From the NCBI GenBank assembly GCA_030770535.1, contig JASVEC010000003.1, positions 930,001 through 994,000 on the forward strand: a DNA stretch of 64,000 nt, in the 5' to 3' direction. Under the pieces are notes generated by a model. The model was not told the origin of the DNA. It saw only the letters and a list, made by a program, of their open reading frames with translations, and did no database searches. The stretch's first letter is position 1; the number at the start of each line of letters is the position of its first letter. The position numbers and the translations under genes are program-made. Below, one piece after another: positions 43,586-54,742 of this stretch. Source of the stretch: Batkoa obscura. Its lineage: Eukaryota; Entomophthoromycota; Entomophthoromycetes; Entomophthorales; Batkoaceae.

Positions 43586-43690
43586 TGAAGTGGGATGTCT
43601 TTTTTATCTTATTATTTCTTCCATTTTTTGAGTGCTATTGAGCGGAAAAAATGTTAGCAGATTTCTTAAATGAAAAGAGACATCTCCAAG
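43586..43690 (+). mobile_element. GGGGTGT MITE, degenerate
   Basis: From TGAAGTGGGATGTCTTTTTT through GAGTGCTATTGAGCGGAAA to GACATCTCCAAGTATA. It is one of only two copies lying in the gene-dense part right of 40 kb. Confidence 0.8.
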
Positions 43691-44051
43691 TATAGATTAG
43701 CCTGAGCTTAAGGAATATAATATAATAAATTATATTATTTATAATAATGTGTACTAAAATAAACAAATGGCCTTTTGCATAAACTGAATAAGCCAATTAT
43801 ATCCTCTTCTTTTTTGAGATTATAATCTTACTCAAATGATTTTGTAATTGATTGCCTCAAACCTAATTCTATGCACTAGGCTTTTTTAATTAACCAAAAT
43901 TTAAAACATTATTATACGGATAAAAGTAAATGATTGGATAATAAAGTTGCACTTAGCTATTTAAGCGCAATAATTGAACTTTTGAGTAAACCCATTTTCC
44001 ACATCAAAAGGTTTAGTTAAGCTGCAACATCTAAATTTTTCATTCTCAACC
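43691..44051. other. Upstream region of the SANT/Myb-like gene
   Basis: Promoter region. No specific element can be named. Confidence 0.4.
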
Positions 44052-44915
44052 ATGTCAAGTGAAGCAGTAGAAGTGCAAAAAATGCTCGAAAAGCTAGAAG
44101 AAGCAGTTGCCAATGCACCTCAATTAGAAGCACAAAATAATGGAGACAATGATTCTTTTGAGATTAATGAGTATGGAAAAAATAGCCGTAAGAGTGTAAG
44201 ATACAGTGCTGAACAGAACCTTGAGATATTGCGTCAAGTTAAAGAAAATAATCCTTTTGCAACTAAATATGGTGATAAGCATCAAAGTTGGAATAAAATT
44301 GCTGAAACAGTTGCTCAAACTTTAAATATAACTTTATCTGGTAAGCAATGTCGTGAACAAACTCATAGGATTTGTAACAGATTTAGAGACTCGCAGAAAG
44401 GACATGATTTGCTGACTAATCAGTATGAGTTTATTGATCCAGCTGATCAACTTTATCTTGATGTCATTGATATGATAGGTAAAGACAAAAAGGGAAGCCC
44501 TTCGAAACGACAGCCACGCAAGGTACATAAAATAGAATCTACCGGCGATACTTTTAAAGAGGACAGTTATAGCTTAAAGCGACTTTTGCCTAAAGGAGAT
44601 GAGCGTATGAATATGCAGCAAGGAAGCAATTCTGGATCAAACCACGCTGAAGATTATTTAAACTTAATTAACCAAGCTTCTAAAGATCAAAAGCGTTCTA
44701 AGCCTGCTCTTGAAGGTGTTGATCAACAATTAGTGCTTATATCTCAAACTGAACAACTTCGTCTTCAAGAACTTAAACAACAAACCGAATTAATGAGAGA
44801 GATGTTGACTTTCAAAGCTTCTATTGATCAACGACTAACAGCACTTGAATCTAAAGTAGACCAATTCGGGTCTCTTCTTAATGCGTATGCGCAAATGAAA
44901 ACAGAAAGAAAATGA
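44052..44915 (+). CDS. SANT/Myb-like DNA-binding protein with C-terminal coiled coil
   Basis: Single exon, 287 residues. Residues about 50-115 form a three-helix Myb/SANT-like domain: YSAEQNLEILRQVKENNPF, then QSWNKIAETVAQTL, then SGKQCREQTHRICNRFRD. The spaced Trp and the CREQ recognition helix match a domain common in fungal hypothetical regulators. A basic linker (SPSKRQPRKVHK, near 150-163) could add DNA contact or nuclear import. Residues about 225-287 are a Gln/Leu-rich coiled coil (LQELKQQTELMREMLTFKA; IDQRLTALESKVDQFG), suggesting dimers. The role is probably a nuclear, sequence-specific regulator, but the target is unknown. It could equally be a domesticated transposon-derived DNA-binding protein; no nuclease part is present. 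Confidence 0.85.
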   Translation: MSSEAVEVQKMLEKLEEAVANAPQLEAQNNGDNDSFEINEYGKNSRKSVRYSAEQNLEILRQVKENNPFATKYGDKHQSWNKIAETVAQTLNITLSGKQCREQTHRICNRFRDSQKGHDLLTNQYEFIDPADQLYLDVIDMIGKDKKGSPSKRQPRKVHKIESTGDTFKEDSYSLKRLLPKGDERMNMQQGSNSGSNHAEDYLNLINQASKDQKRSKPALEGVDQQLVLISQTEQLRLQELKQQTELMREMLTFKASIDQRLTALESKVDQFGSLLNAYAQMKTERK

Positions 44916-45359
44916 TTCATAATATATTAATTTAAGGAAGTAGAATCAAACAGTATATTGTTATTTTAACCTACTTGTCTCAATTAAATCATTTTAATTT
45001 AGCTAATTATCGCTTCTAGCTATAAAATAAAATAAATTACTTACAGTTTAAATTTAATTAATAATTGGTATCATTTTTATTTGATTATTAATTGTATTTA
45101 TTAAGTTGTTTATGTTATTAAATGAACTATCAATTATTATCAACATAAAAAATAGAAGTAACAAACAAATTTATAAAAAATAAGTCTAATTTTGCTTTTA
45201 ACATTTAATATAAAACCAAAATCTCTATAAGAAGCTACATGTTTCTACACTGTATGAATTTACAATTAGCAGAATAACTAGATGACTCAAAATCATAGCC
45301 AGAAATACTCATTACAACCAAAAATATATCCTTTTTGTTGAAATTTAGCTTTTAATTTT
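44916..45359. other. Convergent intergenic region
   Basis: 3' ends of the SANT-like gene (plus) and LSG1 (minus) face each other across 444 bp. No gene or MITE is present. Confidence 0.5.
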
Positions 45360-47865
45360 TTATATATCAAGGCCATATCCTGAACGTTGTTTGACATTCT
45401 TTTTACCTTTTTTGTGTTGTTTTTTAACAACTCTAGGTGTTGCTTCCTTGACATTCATACTAGGGTTTGTACTACCGTCATCTGCTGTCATTTGTTGATG
45501 AGGGTATAACTGTACGCGAGTGAATCCAGAAGAAGCAAATTTGCCTTGAATACTAGGGAGGGTAGATGCCTCTTTTTTGAAAAAACGAGAATCTAATCCA
45601 TCAACTTTGCTAAATTTTAAATGAGAAGCTGGTATCGTGCCTTCTGGTATAATATGCTAGAGAGAATATTAGTTGAGTCAATTTATATTGATAAAATTAC
45701 TGACTATTTTCTTTTTTGGGAGATTGGCTTCATTATAAATTTCTCTATTGAATTCTGATGGGTTTTTACAATCTGGTGGTGGGTGATTATAAAGTAGTTT
45801 TCCCTAAAATCATAATTTAATATTTAAAAATTACATTGTAAAGTAAATTTACTTTCACAGAATCTTTTAATATATAACGAGCCGCACGTGCTTCATCTGG
45901 GTTACCTTCACTTGATTTAGTATAGCCTCTAGAAACTAAAATAAAATGAACAAAGATTTCTTTGGATATATAAATAAAATTACCAGCATAGGCTTTGAGG
46001 AATTCTTCTGAAGTAGGTGTTCCGGAACCACCTTCCTCAATTGGTTGCGTCTTTATTACTATACCGTAGATAGCTTCAAGGACGCGTTGTGGAACACGTT
46101 GAACAATTAACGTAATTGGACCAGTATGCTCACGTAAATGGTCAATTGGTAGTACACCATTGCATACCATATCTGCTTGTGTGGTGGCAAAAGATGGGAA
46201 CACTAAACCAGGGCAATCACATAAAATAATTTCATCGTCTAAATGTAATGTCTGATAATGTTATTGGAAACAATTTAAGTAAAAAAAACTAAAAATTACT
46301 TGGAAATGCTTGGTTTTTCCAGGCGTAGCGGCAACTGCAACACATTTTTCTCCCATTAAAGCATTAATTGTTGATGATTTACCAACATTTGGATATCCCA
46401 CCAAGCCGATTGTCAATTTATTAGCATGTTGGTTTTTAGAATGGAATTGCCCAGGATCTTTTAAATATTAATAATTATTTTAGCATTGGTTTATCAAAAT
46501 ACCTGGTTTAACCCCCTTCTTTGAAAAGAGTTCGATTAACTCAGCACAGCTTAAAATCTTAAGTCTAGGATCATCTTCAATATCTTTATTATCATTAAGT
46601 TTATAATAATTTGCTGGACGTTTAGAGGAATGATCAAGTGTCTATAAATGATTATTAAGATAAACTAATGAATTAATTTTAAAAAATACTTGTTCTGTGA
46701 TTTCGTCCTCAATATCGATTTCATCTACCTTTTGGATAATTTGATCTACTTCGTTTCCTTTGCCTTTGCCTTCTCCTTCTTTTATACTCTTGCTTATCTC
46801 TTCCTCTTCTTTCTCTTCTTCCTCTTTGCTTTTTTCTGCATTTAATGATTTAAGTTCTTCTTCTTGTCTTAAACGCTCAAGTTCTTTTTCCTGCTCAGCA
46901 GTTGAAATAGCTGCAGAGAAGAATACAAAATCAATATTTTGACTTTGAAAGTAATCAGCCCAAGCTTTTCTAGTTGATTTTTAGTATGATTAAAGAACAT
47001 AATAATGTATATACCTTTGCGAATAAGTAAGAAGATCGGCTTTGTTAATAAGTAAAAGATTCTTTTTAAAGGGATCAACTTCTTTGACATAGGTTTCTAA
47101 ATCTGTAGAGCGAAAGAAAATTGGATTTCTAGCATCAACAATTTGAACTACAAGTTGGGATCTTTCAATAACACGCCAAAGTTGACGCCAAACTTCTAAA
47201 TTACGCTCATAAGGCGTCAAGAGTAAACCATTTTCTTCTTGTAAACTATATTATTTTAGTGAAAGTCACTATTTTAGTATAAATAAATTACAGTGCTAAA
47301 CTTCTACGCCAATCCAAGAATGAACTTTGCTCATTTCTATTGATTTGTTGAGCAGTCATATCCTTTTCCCAATAAGGTCTAGAATAAACATTTAAAATAA
47401 AATTCATATAAAAACAACCTATTTACCTTCTTGGAATAGTGAGTTTATCACGGTTATCCTCTTGCTTTTTCAATGTTTCTATTTGTTCTTCTTCTGTTAA
47501 TAAAAATGGATTTTTATAACTATCGGATACAACTTGGATGTTAAGACGTTCTTAAAAATATTTAGAAAAGGATACTTCATTAGAATGTAAATATACCAGC
47601 TGTAAAGTCTGTACCAGCTAACTCAGCTGTATGTAAAAACTCCTCTAAATCACCTTCTTGAGTAATAGATTGGAGTTTGGTCCAGCTCGGCCCATCATCC
47701 ATCTCAGTAGTATGCTAGATAAAATTAAAACTAAAGTATAACATATAGTAAAATAAATACCACAAGGGCAGTGTCATTATCTCTTGGCCTTGTATTGTTC
47801 TTGAAACGACTACGAATGATAGCCTTTCCTAACCCTACGTTTTTTTTTGATGTTGGTAATACCAT
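45360..47865 (-). CDS. LSG1: Large-subunit GTPase Lsg1 (60S ribosome export/maturation)
   Basis: Twelve exons: 47761-47865, 47597-47714, 47427-47550, 47292-47378, 47015-47245, 46690-46969, 46503-46641, 46300-46457, 45984-46251, 45853-45935, 45705-45803, 45360-45656. The sum is 1989 nt, giving 662 residues, near the 640 of yeast. Lsg1 is a circularly permuted cytoplasmic GTPase that releases the export adaptor Nmd3 from the 60S subunit. The permuted order is visible: G4 NKADLL (about 212) comes before G1 GYPNVGKSS (382-390) and G3 DCPGL (426-430). The N-terminus has the family block LQSITQEGDLEEFL with AELAGTDFTAERLN. An acidic Lys/Glu insert (about 245-300) lies between G4 and G1, and the tail is basic (KKQHKKGKKNVKQ). 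Introns are 45-49 bp. Intron 9 (45936-45983, 48 bp) has no stop in frame. The donor of intron 11 reads GTCAGT, the least certain junction. Confidence 0.94.
45936..45983 (-). other. LSG1: LSG1 intron 9: 48 bp, in frame, no stop
   Basis: Starts GTAATTTTAT and ends TATTTTAG. Retention would add GNFIYISKEIFVHFIL between AYA and VSRGYTK. The spliced form fits the family. Confidence 0.7.
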
Positions 47866-48700
47866 CTTTTATTTTATTAAAAGTTGAAAGTTAATTTAAA
47901 GCAAAATGGAAATTTACGCGAAAATTCGAAAATTTTTCGAAAGCTGAGATTTTAGCACAAAAATTGCTTACTAATATTAACAAAAGGCATTAAAATATTA
48001 TTAATGATATAAAGCAATTCGGTGATTAAGTATTAAAATTACTCTAAGATTTTATATTTTATATTAATTGAAAGTTCTTATGTTTAATGCTATTTCACAC
48101 AAAAAAATTGCACTTTTGCTATTACAATTTGTTGAAAATCAGCGATATTATCTGGCATTTTGCATGAAACGTTGACCACTCTTTTGGGAGAAAATTTAAA
48201 CAAAATTTAGGATGGTTAAACCTTTTTATAAAGTAGATTATTTATTTTAAATTAATTTAAGCCCATTGAAAATGAAAACTATAGTATCAATATATTCATA
48301 GAAATGTACTGTTTTTAGCCTTTTTATATATACGATTTATTTTTCAACATGGTTTAATTCAAACAAATCTTTTTCGCTAATTGTTTAATTTTCCATCTTT
48401 TTATTTCACACATTCTACAAAAATGTTATAATGCCTTGAAATATCTTTAGATAGTTATAATAATGCAGTTACACTATGTTGAAACAATAGCTTTCAAATT
48501 AATGATTTCAACATATCCTCAATAAATTGATTTTACGTGCATTTAATTATTATAAATTTAAAACGTTAGCTTTAGTAAATATATTTCTTTAAAAGACATC
48601 TTTAAATTAATCACGTGATATTTCCCGAGAAGAACCCAACTGAATTAAAAAAACGAAATCAATTCGTTGTACTCAGAAAATTTCATTATTTAGTTAAATT
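47866..48700. other. Divergent intergenic region between LSG1 and the aminotransferase
   Basis: 835 bp holding both promoters. It is A/T-rich with no gene or MITE. The first 60 bp upstream of LSG1 are unusually A-rich. Confidence 0.45.
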
Positions 48701-50424
48701 ATGAGTCATTTATCTAAACTTCAGTTCAAAAACACAAATTATAAATACTTTATAAAAATTAACAAGTTGCGTTTCAATACAACCAAGATGACTTTAAACA
48801 ACAATAATAAAAAAGCTGTCCAAAATTTGGTAGCAGAGAGAGTTTCAAACTTACAAGATGATGGTAATTCAAAAGTAACAATAGCTGGATTTTTTTATTA
48901 AAGCGCAATTTAGTTTGGACCATCTTTAGTAAAGTTTCTAATAAGTACCAAACTATCAATCTCGGCCAAGGTTTTATGAGGTACTTAAAACTATATGCTT
49001 ATAGCTATCTCATTTATGTAATTTGAACTTATTTTGTAAATAGTTTCCCTGCTCCAGATTTCGTTAAGGAAGCATTATGTACTGCAGTTAAAAAGGATTT
49101 GAATCAATACGCGCCTATCCGTGGGACTTCACGTTTAAGAAATGTATTCATTTGCCTTTTTATTTGGAGTTTTTATTTATTTTTAGGCTTTGGCAAAAAG
49201 TTATTCTCCAATATTGAACAGAGAATTAAATCCAGAAACTGAAATAATTGCTACTACTGGGGCTAATGAAGGTATGTATATTGAACAATATATAGTAATC
49301 AAACATTTATTTTTAATAGGTATATATAGTGTGTTAGCTGCTTTCATTAACCAAGGTATTTTATTTTTCTAATATTTGGATTTAAATTAAACAAAAATAG
49401 GTGACGAAGCTATCTTTATTGAGCCATATTTTGATCAATATTTAGTAAAATAGTTTATAAATAATGTACTATTATCATTAACCTTAGATAGCCAAATTTA
49501 AAAATGAATGGGGGAGTTCCAATTTATTGTCCATTACGTTTGGAAAAAAATGTTGATTTTAACTCAAAGATTCCTGCGTCATCATGGAAATTGGACTTGA
49601 AAGAATTAGAATCAAAGATCACCCCAAAAACTAAGATGATTATAGTAAACACACCTTATAATCCGGTTGGAAAAGTATTTACTGAGCAAGAACTCGTTGA
49701 AATAGGTGATCTAGCTGAGAGACATAACCTACTTATATTAAGTGATGAAGTTGTAAGTATTTATGATAGAATGTTTTGATATTTTAATACCTTTTAGTAC
49801 GATAGATTGTATTACTCTCCATCAAAGCATGTTCCTATCGCGTCCCTTAAAAACTTTTGGGAGCGTACAATCACAGTTGGGAGTGCTGGTAAAACATTTG
49901 GTGTTACTGGCTGGAGATTAGGATGGTTAATCGGACCAGATCATCTCATAAAATATGCGTTGGCTGCTCATGCAAGAATCTGCTTTTGTACTTCTACTCC
50001 TATCCAAGAAGCTATTGCTGATTCATTTGAACAAGCAGAAACCAACAACTTTTTCAATAAGCAAATTGAAGAGTACGACGAACGTCGCCAGTATCTTATG
50101 AAAGCTCTGGATGAGCTTAGATTATCTTATGTCATCCCAGAAGGCTCCTATTTTATCTTGATCAATACTGATAAAATAAGTATACCAACGGAGTCTTGGG
50201 AAGATGCACCTGAAGAGATTAAAGCACGTGGTAACAATTACCAAATGTGTTATTGGTTATGTAAAAATATTGGAATTACTGCTATCCCATGTTCCGAATT
50301 TTATTCCGAAGATAATGCCCCAATAGCAGCAAACCTTATACGCTTTGCTTTTTGTAAATCACTAGATGTTTTAGAACAAGCTGTTGAAAGGTTACAAAAA
50401 TTGAAAGATTATATTAAAGAATAA
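48701..50424 (+). CDS. BNA3: Kynurenine/aromatic aminotransferase (class I PLP enzyme)
   Basis: Eight exons: 48701-48863, 48914-48980, 49044-49143, 49187-49271, 49320-49355, 49401-49444, 49492-49752, 49798-50424; 1383 nt, 460 residues. It transfers the amino group of kynurenine to a 2-oxo acid (kynurenic acid) and is related to cysteine-S-conjugate beta-lyases. Evidence in order: INLGQGFMSFPAPDFVKEAL, NQYAPIRGTSRLRNALA, ATTGANEGIYSVLAAF, GDEAIFIEPYFDQYLPNLK, VNTPYNPVGKVF, LSDEVYDRLYY, then SAGKTFGVTGWRLGW with the PLP lysine near 284. Frame continuity through seven introns (43-63 bp) is exact. The first 29 residues are Lys/Asn/Leu-rich without acidic residues, like a mitochondrial presequence; a second ATG at 48788 would give a 431-residue cytosolic form. 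Exon 6's donor and the GATAG acceptor of exon 7 were chosen to give DQYLPNLKMNGG. Confidence 0.93.
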
Positions 50425-50910
50425 AATTTTAATAAATTTACTTATAAATGTTTGGTATTGTATTGAAATTAATACTAAGTTTTATTTTGATAGCTAAGCT
50501 AAACTATATTACATAGCATTTGACATCTTTGATAAGTCTCTTTAAGCGCTTATTTAATACGGCATAGAATATAGTTCAAGTATAAAATCATTTAATACAT
50601 TAAGTAATATATCAATTACAATATTTTGGTTATTAAATCTTCTATTTTAAGTAATAACCATTTTTAATAAATTGAACCCCACTGAGTTAAATTTTTTAAA
50701 TTAAATAACTTTCCATTGACAAATTAAAATAGACTATTCCATTTAATACTTAAATATTATTAGGTCATAATTTCGCCGTCACATATCCTTCTAGTTAAAA
50801 GCTGTTTAAGATTACGGAAAAAAATTGCACTTACTAAAATTATGAATAATAGTGTAGCAATTAATTTCATATAACTATTAAATCTTTTTTAATATTTTTG
50901 TAACTTAACC
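50425..50910. other. Intergenic region
   Basis: 486 bp between two plus-strand genes. No gene or repeat is seen. Confidence 0.45.
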
Positions 50911-51723
50911 ATGAAATTAAGCATATTGATCTTTATTAACGCTCTCTGTATAAGTAGAATAACAAGTGAAGCTCACCAAGGTATAATAAACAACGAAGAA
51001 AGGATAGAGGGTAGGACTGATGATGCAGGATATAGTTGGGTTCGTGTTAAAGCAAAATCATTATCAGACAAACTTCCAACATTCTTTAAACATAATCCTA
51101 ATAATGGAAAAGAGATTTCAAATGAAACTTCATCTCTAATCAGTAATACAAATAACAATTCTTCTAGTATACCCAATTTAAATTCTACAAATACAGTCAC
51201 TGAAGGTATTGAAAGTAAAAGCAGTTTTGAAATTAATGAAAGTTTGATTGAAGGTAAAGAAGATGATAAAAGACCAGATGAAAAGGGAGTGAAAAATGAA
51301 AAGATGAATAATCAAACGAGTAGTGATAATAGTAATGAATTTGCACCAGGTAGAATATTTAGTAGCTACTACAATGATAAAGCAAAAGGTAAACGTCCCT
51401 ATTCCTCCTTTCTTGATGATAAGGATATGATTAAATTCAAGGAGAATATGGATAAAATATTAGACAGAATTTCAGAATTAGAACCTGGACTTTACAAGGA
51501 ATATCAAGAAAGTTTAAATTCGATTTCAAAAAAATCCATTTACTATCGCAGTATAAATATCTGGAAAGCAATAGGAGATTATAGTAGACCTAATCCCTTC
51601 CCAACATTGTCTATATCCCTTTTTCTACATGGGTGGCTTACGATATGCTTCCCATTGTTCTTCTCAATAGCTTCTTTAATTGTCTTTAAAACTTTTTATT
51701 CTCTTTACTTTACTGCTAAATAA
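50911..51723 (+). CDS. Orphan secretory-pathway protein with C-terminal membrane segment
   Basis: Single exon, 270 residues, family not recognised. Residues 1-19 (MKLSILIFINALCISRITS) form a signal peptide. The luminal/extracellular part is long, polar and probably disordered to about 150 (Asn/Ser/Glu/Lys-rich, with several N-x-S/T sequons such as NETS and NNSS). A more ordered segment follows: FLDDKDMIKFKENMDKILDR, then EPGLYKEYQESLNSI. Near the end WLTICFPLFFSIASLIVFK (about 242-260) is a transmembrane helix followed by a short tail TFYSLYFTAK. It is therefore a likely type I membrane protein. Codon use and GC are clearly coding. Neighbours give no hint of its role. Confidence 0.85.
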   Translation: MKLSILIFINALCISRITSEAHQGIINNEERIEGRTDDAGYSWVRVKAKSLSDKLPTFFKHNPNNGKEISNETSSLISNTNNNSSSIPNLNSTNTVTEGIESKSSFEINESLIEGKEDDKRPDEKGVKNEKMNNQTSSDNSNEFAPGRIFSSYYNDKAKGKRPYSSFLDDKDMIKFKENMDKILDRISELEPGLYKEYQESLNSISKKSIYYRSINIWKAIGDYSRPNPFPTLSISLFLHGWLTICFPLFFSIASLIVFKTFYSLYFTAK

Positions 51724-51853
51724 TACTTTATTAACTTAACAAATATAAATAAAATTTATTAAAATGTTCATTAATATCAAAGTTTTATATAATTTAATTA
51801 TATTTTTGATGTTTATTAGTATTAAAAATAAATTAGTATTAACTTTTTATGGA

Positions 51854-54742
51854 TCAAGATATTAACCAATGTGCTAAAGACTCCGTAACTTCCTTAGATT
51901 TAAAATCTAGTAAAAAGGTAGAAGAATTATGCTGTTTGTTCAATATATATAATATCAATTTTTTAGCTTTTAGTCGTTCCACTTTTATACCACTTTGATT
52001 CAAACTTAATAATATATCATTCTCTTTCCCTTTTTTATTGTTTTTGACTATCAATCTAATATTGTTGTTCTCTTTATAAACTTCTAGTTGACATTTACCA
52101 ATCTTAAACCAAGTATGATCCACTAGCCTCAATTGAAATAATTTAAAACTTAAATTAGCTAAACACGTTATCTCCCTACTTTCCTTATTGAAATAATGTT
52201 CTTTGACTAAATCATGTTCATACTCTATTTCATCTAATTCTAAAAGTGGGGAACAAATTTTATTGTTTAGTTTAATAAATTCTTGTTCCATAAACAAAAT
52301 ATTGACTAACTCTTCTGCTTCTTGTGGATTGGACATTACTACTTTATATCTCGTTCCTTTATTTGGTAAATAAAATTCTATTTCAACTTCGCTTAGTCGT
52401 AATATGTTTAATTTGTCATTAGCTAATGAAGCTATTTTAATTATTTGTTTCTGTTCTTTTAACGTGGTAAATATTATTATACATTTATTTGCCTGCTTAT
52501 TTAATTCCCTTAATTCAACTATGCTTTGATCTAATAATTTCCATTCATAATCGTAATATGCATATAATCCGCAGGGTGTTGAAAGATATTTACTTATCCC
52601 TAATTTACTACTATTCACCCCATTTAGGTCTGTATTTATAGTTGAACTAGAGCGTGAACTTATAAGATTGCTACTAGTTGTAATATCTGATTGGGTAGAT
52701 TGATCGCTAGCAACGTCTTCTTTGGAACTTTGGTTTGTTTTAATATAACTCAAACTTAGTGCACTCATTGCTTTAACTTTAAACCCAGGTTTTGCCTGCA
52801 TAACATAGTTTAAACTTGCTTGAGAAGAATGATCTGTTGAAGAATCTGTGGTAGTGGTTTGACTTGAAGGTAAACTTGGCAAGTATTTCAGATCGATTGG
52901 CTCCTTATTTTCTAAATAACCTATACAATTAATTACATAATAAAAAGAAAGTAAAATATTACTTGATGGAGGTTTTATATCATATTCATCTGAAGTCAAC
53001 CCTGGTGATGTCATCGACAGTCTATTTAAACAATTGAAGGCATCATCGTTGTTTGTAAAGTTTCCTTTAATTGGAATTTTATTGACCTGGCATAGCTCCG
53101 TTTCTTCTTTAGCATGCTTATAGCTGGCGGATGTTCTTCGAATTAAGTTCATAGCATCGTTATAATACGATTTATCTCCATTATTTAAACTAGTATCTTC
53201 GCTATTGGTATCACCCTCTTCATTATTAGAGTATGTTCTTTCTACTTCTCTTGAATTCTGTGGCTTTAATTCATTAAACTTATTTACAAAGTTCCATTTC
53301 GTCTCAGCATTGTTTGCCATTAATTTTATAGCCAAACTTCCTTTTATTGTAATCAATAACGAGTTACCTAAAAGAATTAAAAATTACAATAATGTATTAA
53401 ATAATGGTTACTACCATATGGGTCTCCAGCTCTAGATTTTAAAGGTACCATAGTTAAAAGGTTTAAATCATGGCAAATGGTAATAAGCTCCATATCATGT
53501 GTATTAGTATGTTGCTTTTCATTATTAATATACAGTGGATGCTCTAAGGTCGTTAATAAAAATTTATCATTTAAAAGTATCCCTTGTATTTTATGTAATT
53601 TATCTAAGTTTAAATACTCTTTATCTTTTAGCCATTTAAAATCAACAACTTCAAAACTATTTTTTAGCAATAGCGTACGATGTTTATCCGTCAAAGTAAT
53701 ATTCTAAATAAAATAGTAAGTCACTATACATGTATAATTTAAATCACATTATGTAGCTTACCTTTTTCTTTAAATTCAGTTCTTTTTCTAATTTGGAAAT
53801 CTGTTCAAAAGCGTTAATAACTGTTTTTGATTGATGTATCAAACTCTGTAAGTAATCTAAATCTTTAGTTTCTTCTTCTTCGATCATTCCTTTCTATTTA
53901 TCAAAGTCAGCATTAATATTTCAAATCAACGAGTAATATTTTACTTGTAATACTACTTTATAACTCATCAATAACTCTAATGGTCTAAACATGTAGATTT
54001 CTAACTGTTCGCTTGCAATTTCCTAGGAATTTTACATTAATGTATGGCATTTTTGTGCAAATAAATTTAATACATGATTCCCTTCTAGCACTTTCTTTAA
54101 CATTTTATAAGCCTTAAATAAATGATAAGTATAAGCTCTATAAGTTGGTTCCATGACATTTAGCTAAGTATAACATTAGTCTAATAGTTATATTGATAAT
54201 CTATCCAAATTACTGCTTTCTTAATAACGACTAAAATATTTTGGGACAACGGGTATATATCTAATGAAAATTTTTTCAAGTTCTAAACAGATTGTTAGTA
54301 TTATACGAATATAACTTTGACATAAATTTACTAATAGCAAGCTACGATGTAGTTCAGATAAAGTATATAATGCATCAAAGATTAAATAAAACAATTCTTT
54401 ATCTGGCATATCAATCGTACGACATGGTATCAATATATTCTATAAAAATAAGTTATGGTTATTGTAAGCTTTATATTGAGTTACACTTGAAAAAGCGTCA
54501 AACTCAGTTTGAAACTTTAACTCCATTTCAATTAAATAGGCAAGCGAAAAATTTCTATCGGTCTTAACAATGCTAACATTGGTATTATCTTCATTTAAGT
54601 TAGTGTTAGTATTCGTTGACGTAGATTTGGTTGGATTAAAGAATTGAGATGCTGTCTTTAATAGTTGGCTTGACCTCAACCTTTTCCCTATAGGATTCTT
54701 TATTTTGTTGTTTATATTCTGATTAATTAATGAAGCTAGCAT
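51854..54742 (-). CDS. Rho guanine-nucleotide exchange factor (DH-PH)
   Basis: Nine exons: 54485-54742, 54332-54439, 54214-54282, 54074-54163, 53945-54022, 53762-53893, 53415-53703, 52963-53367, 51854-52920; 2496 nt, 831 residues. It should load GTP on a Rho/Cdc42-type GTPase at the cortex. The DH domain spans about 65-240 over six small exons: SLAYLIEMELKFQTEFDAF, ILIPCRTIDMPDKELFYLIF, LYTLSELHRSLL, EPTYRAYTYHLFKAYKMLKK, and LEIYMFRPLELLMSYKVVLQ (the helix that is usually LIKPVQRI.RY.LLL). The PH domain follows (about 250-375: HRTLLLKNSFEVVDFKWL, GILLNDKFLLTTLEHP, AETKWNFVNKFNEL). A Ser/Thr/Asn-rich linker leads to a C-terminal region (about 725-831; WFKIGKCQLEVYKENNNIRL) that looks like a second PH/RanBD-type fold. 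The last intron (52921-52962, 42 bp) is in frame without a stop, so an unspliced 845-residue form is possible. Subfamily is not assigned. Confidence 0.85.
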
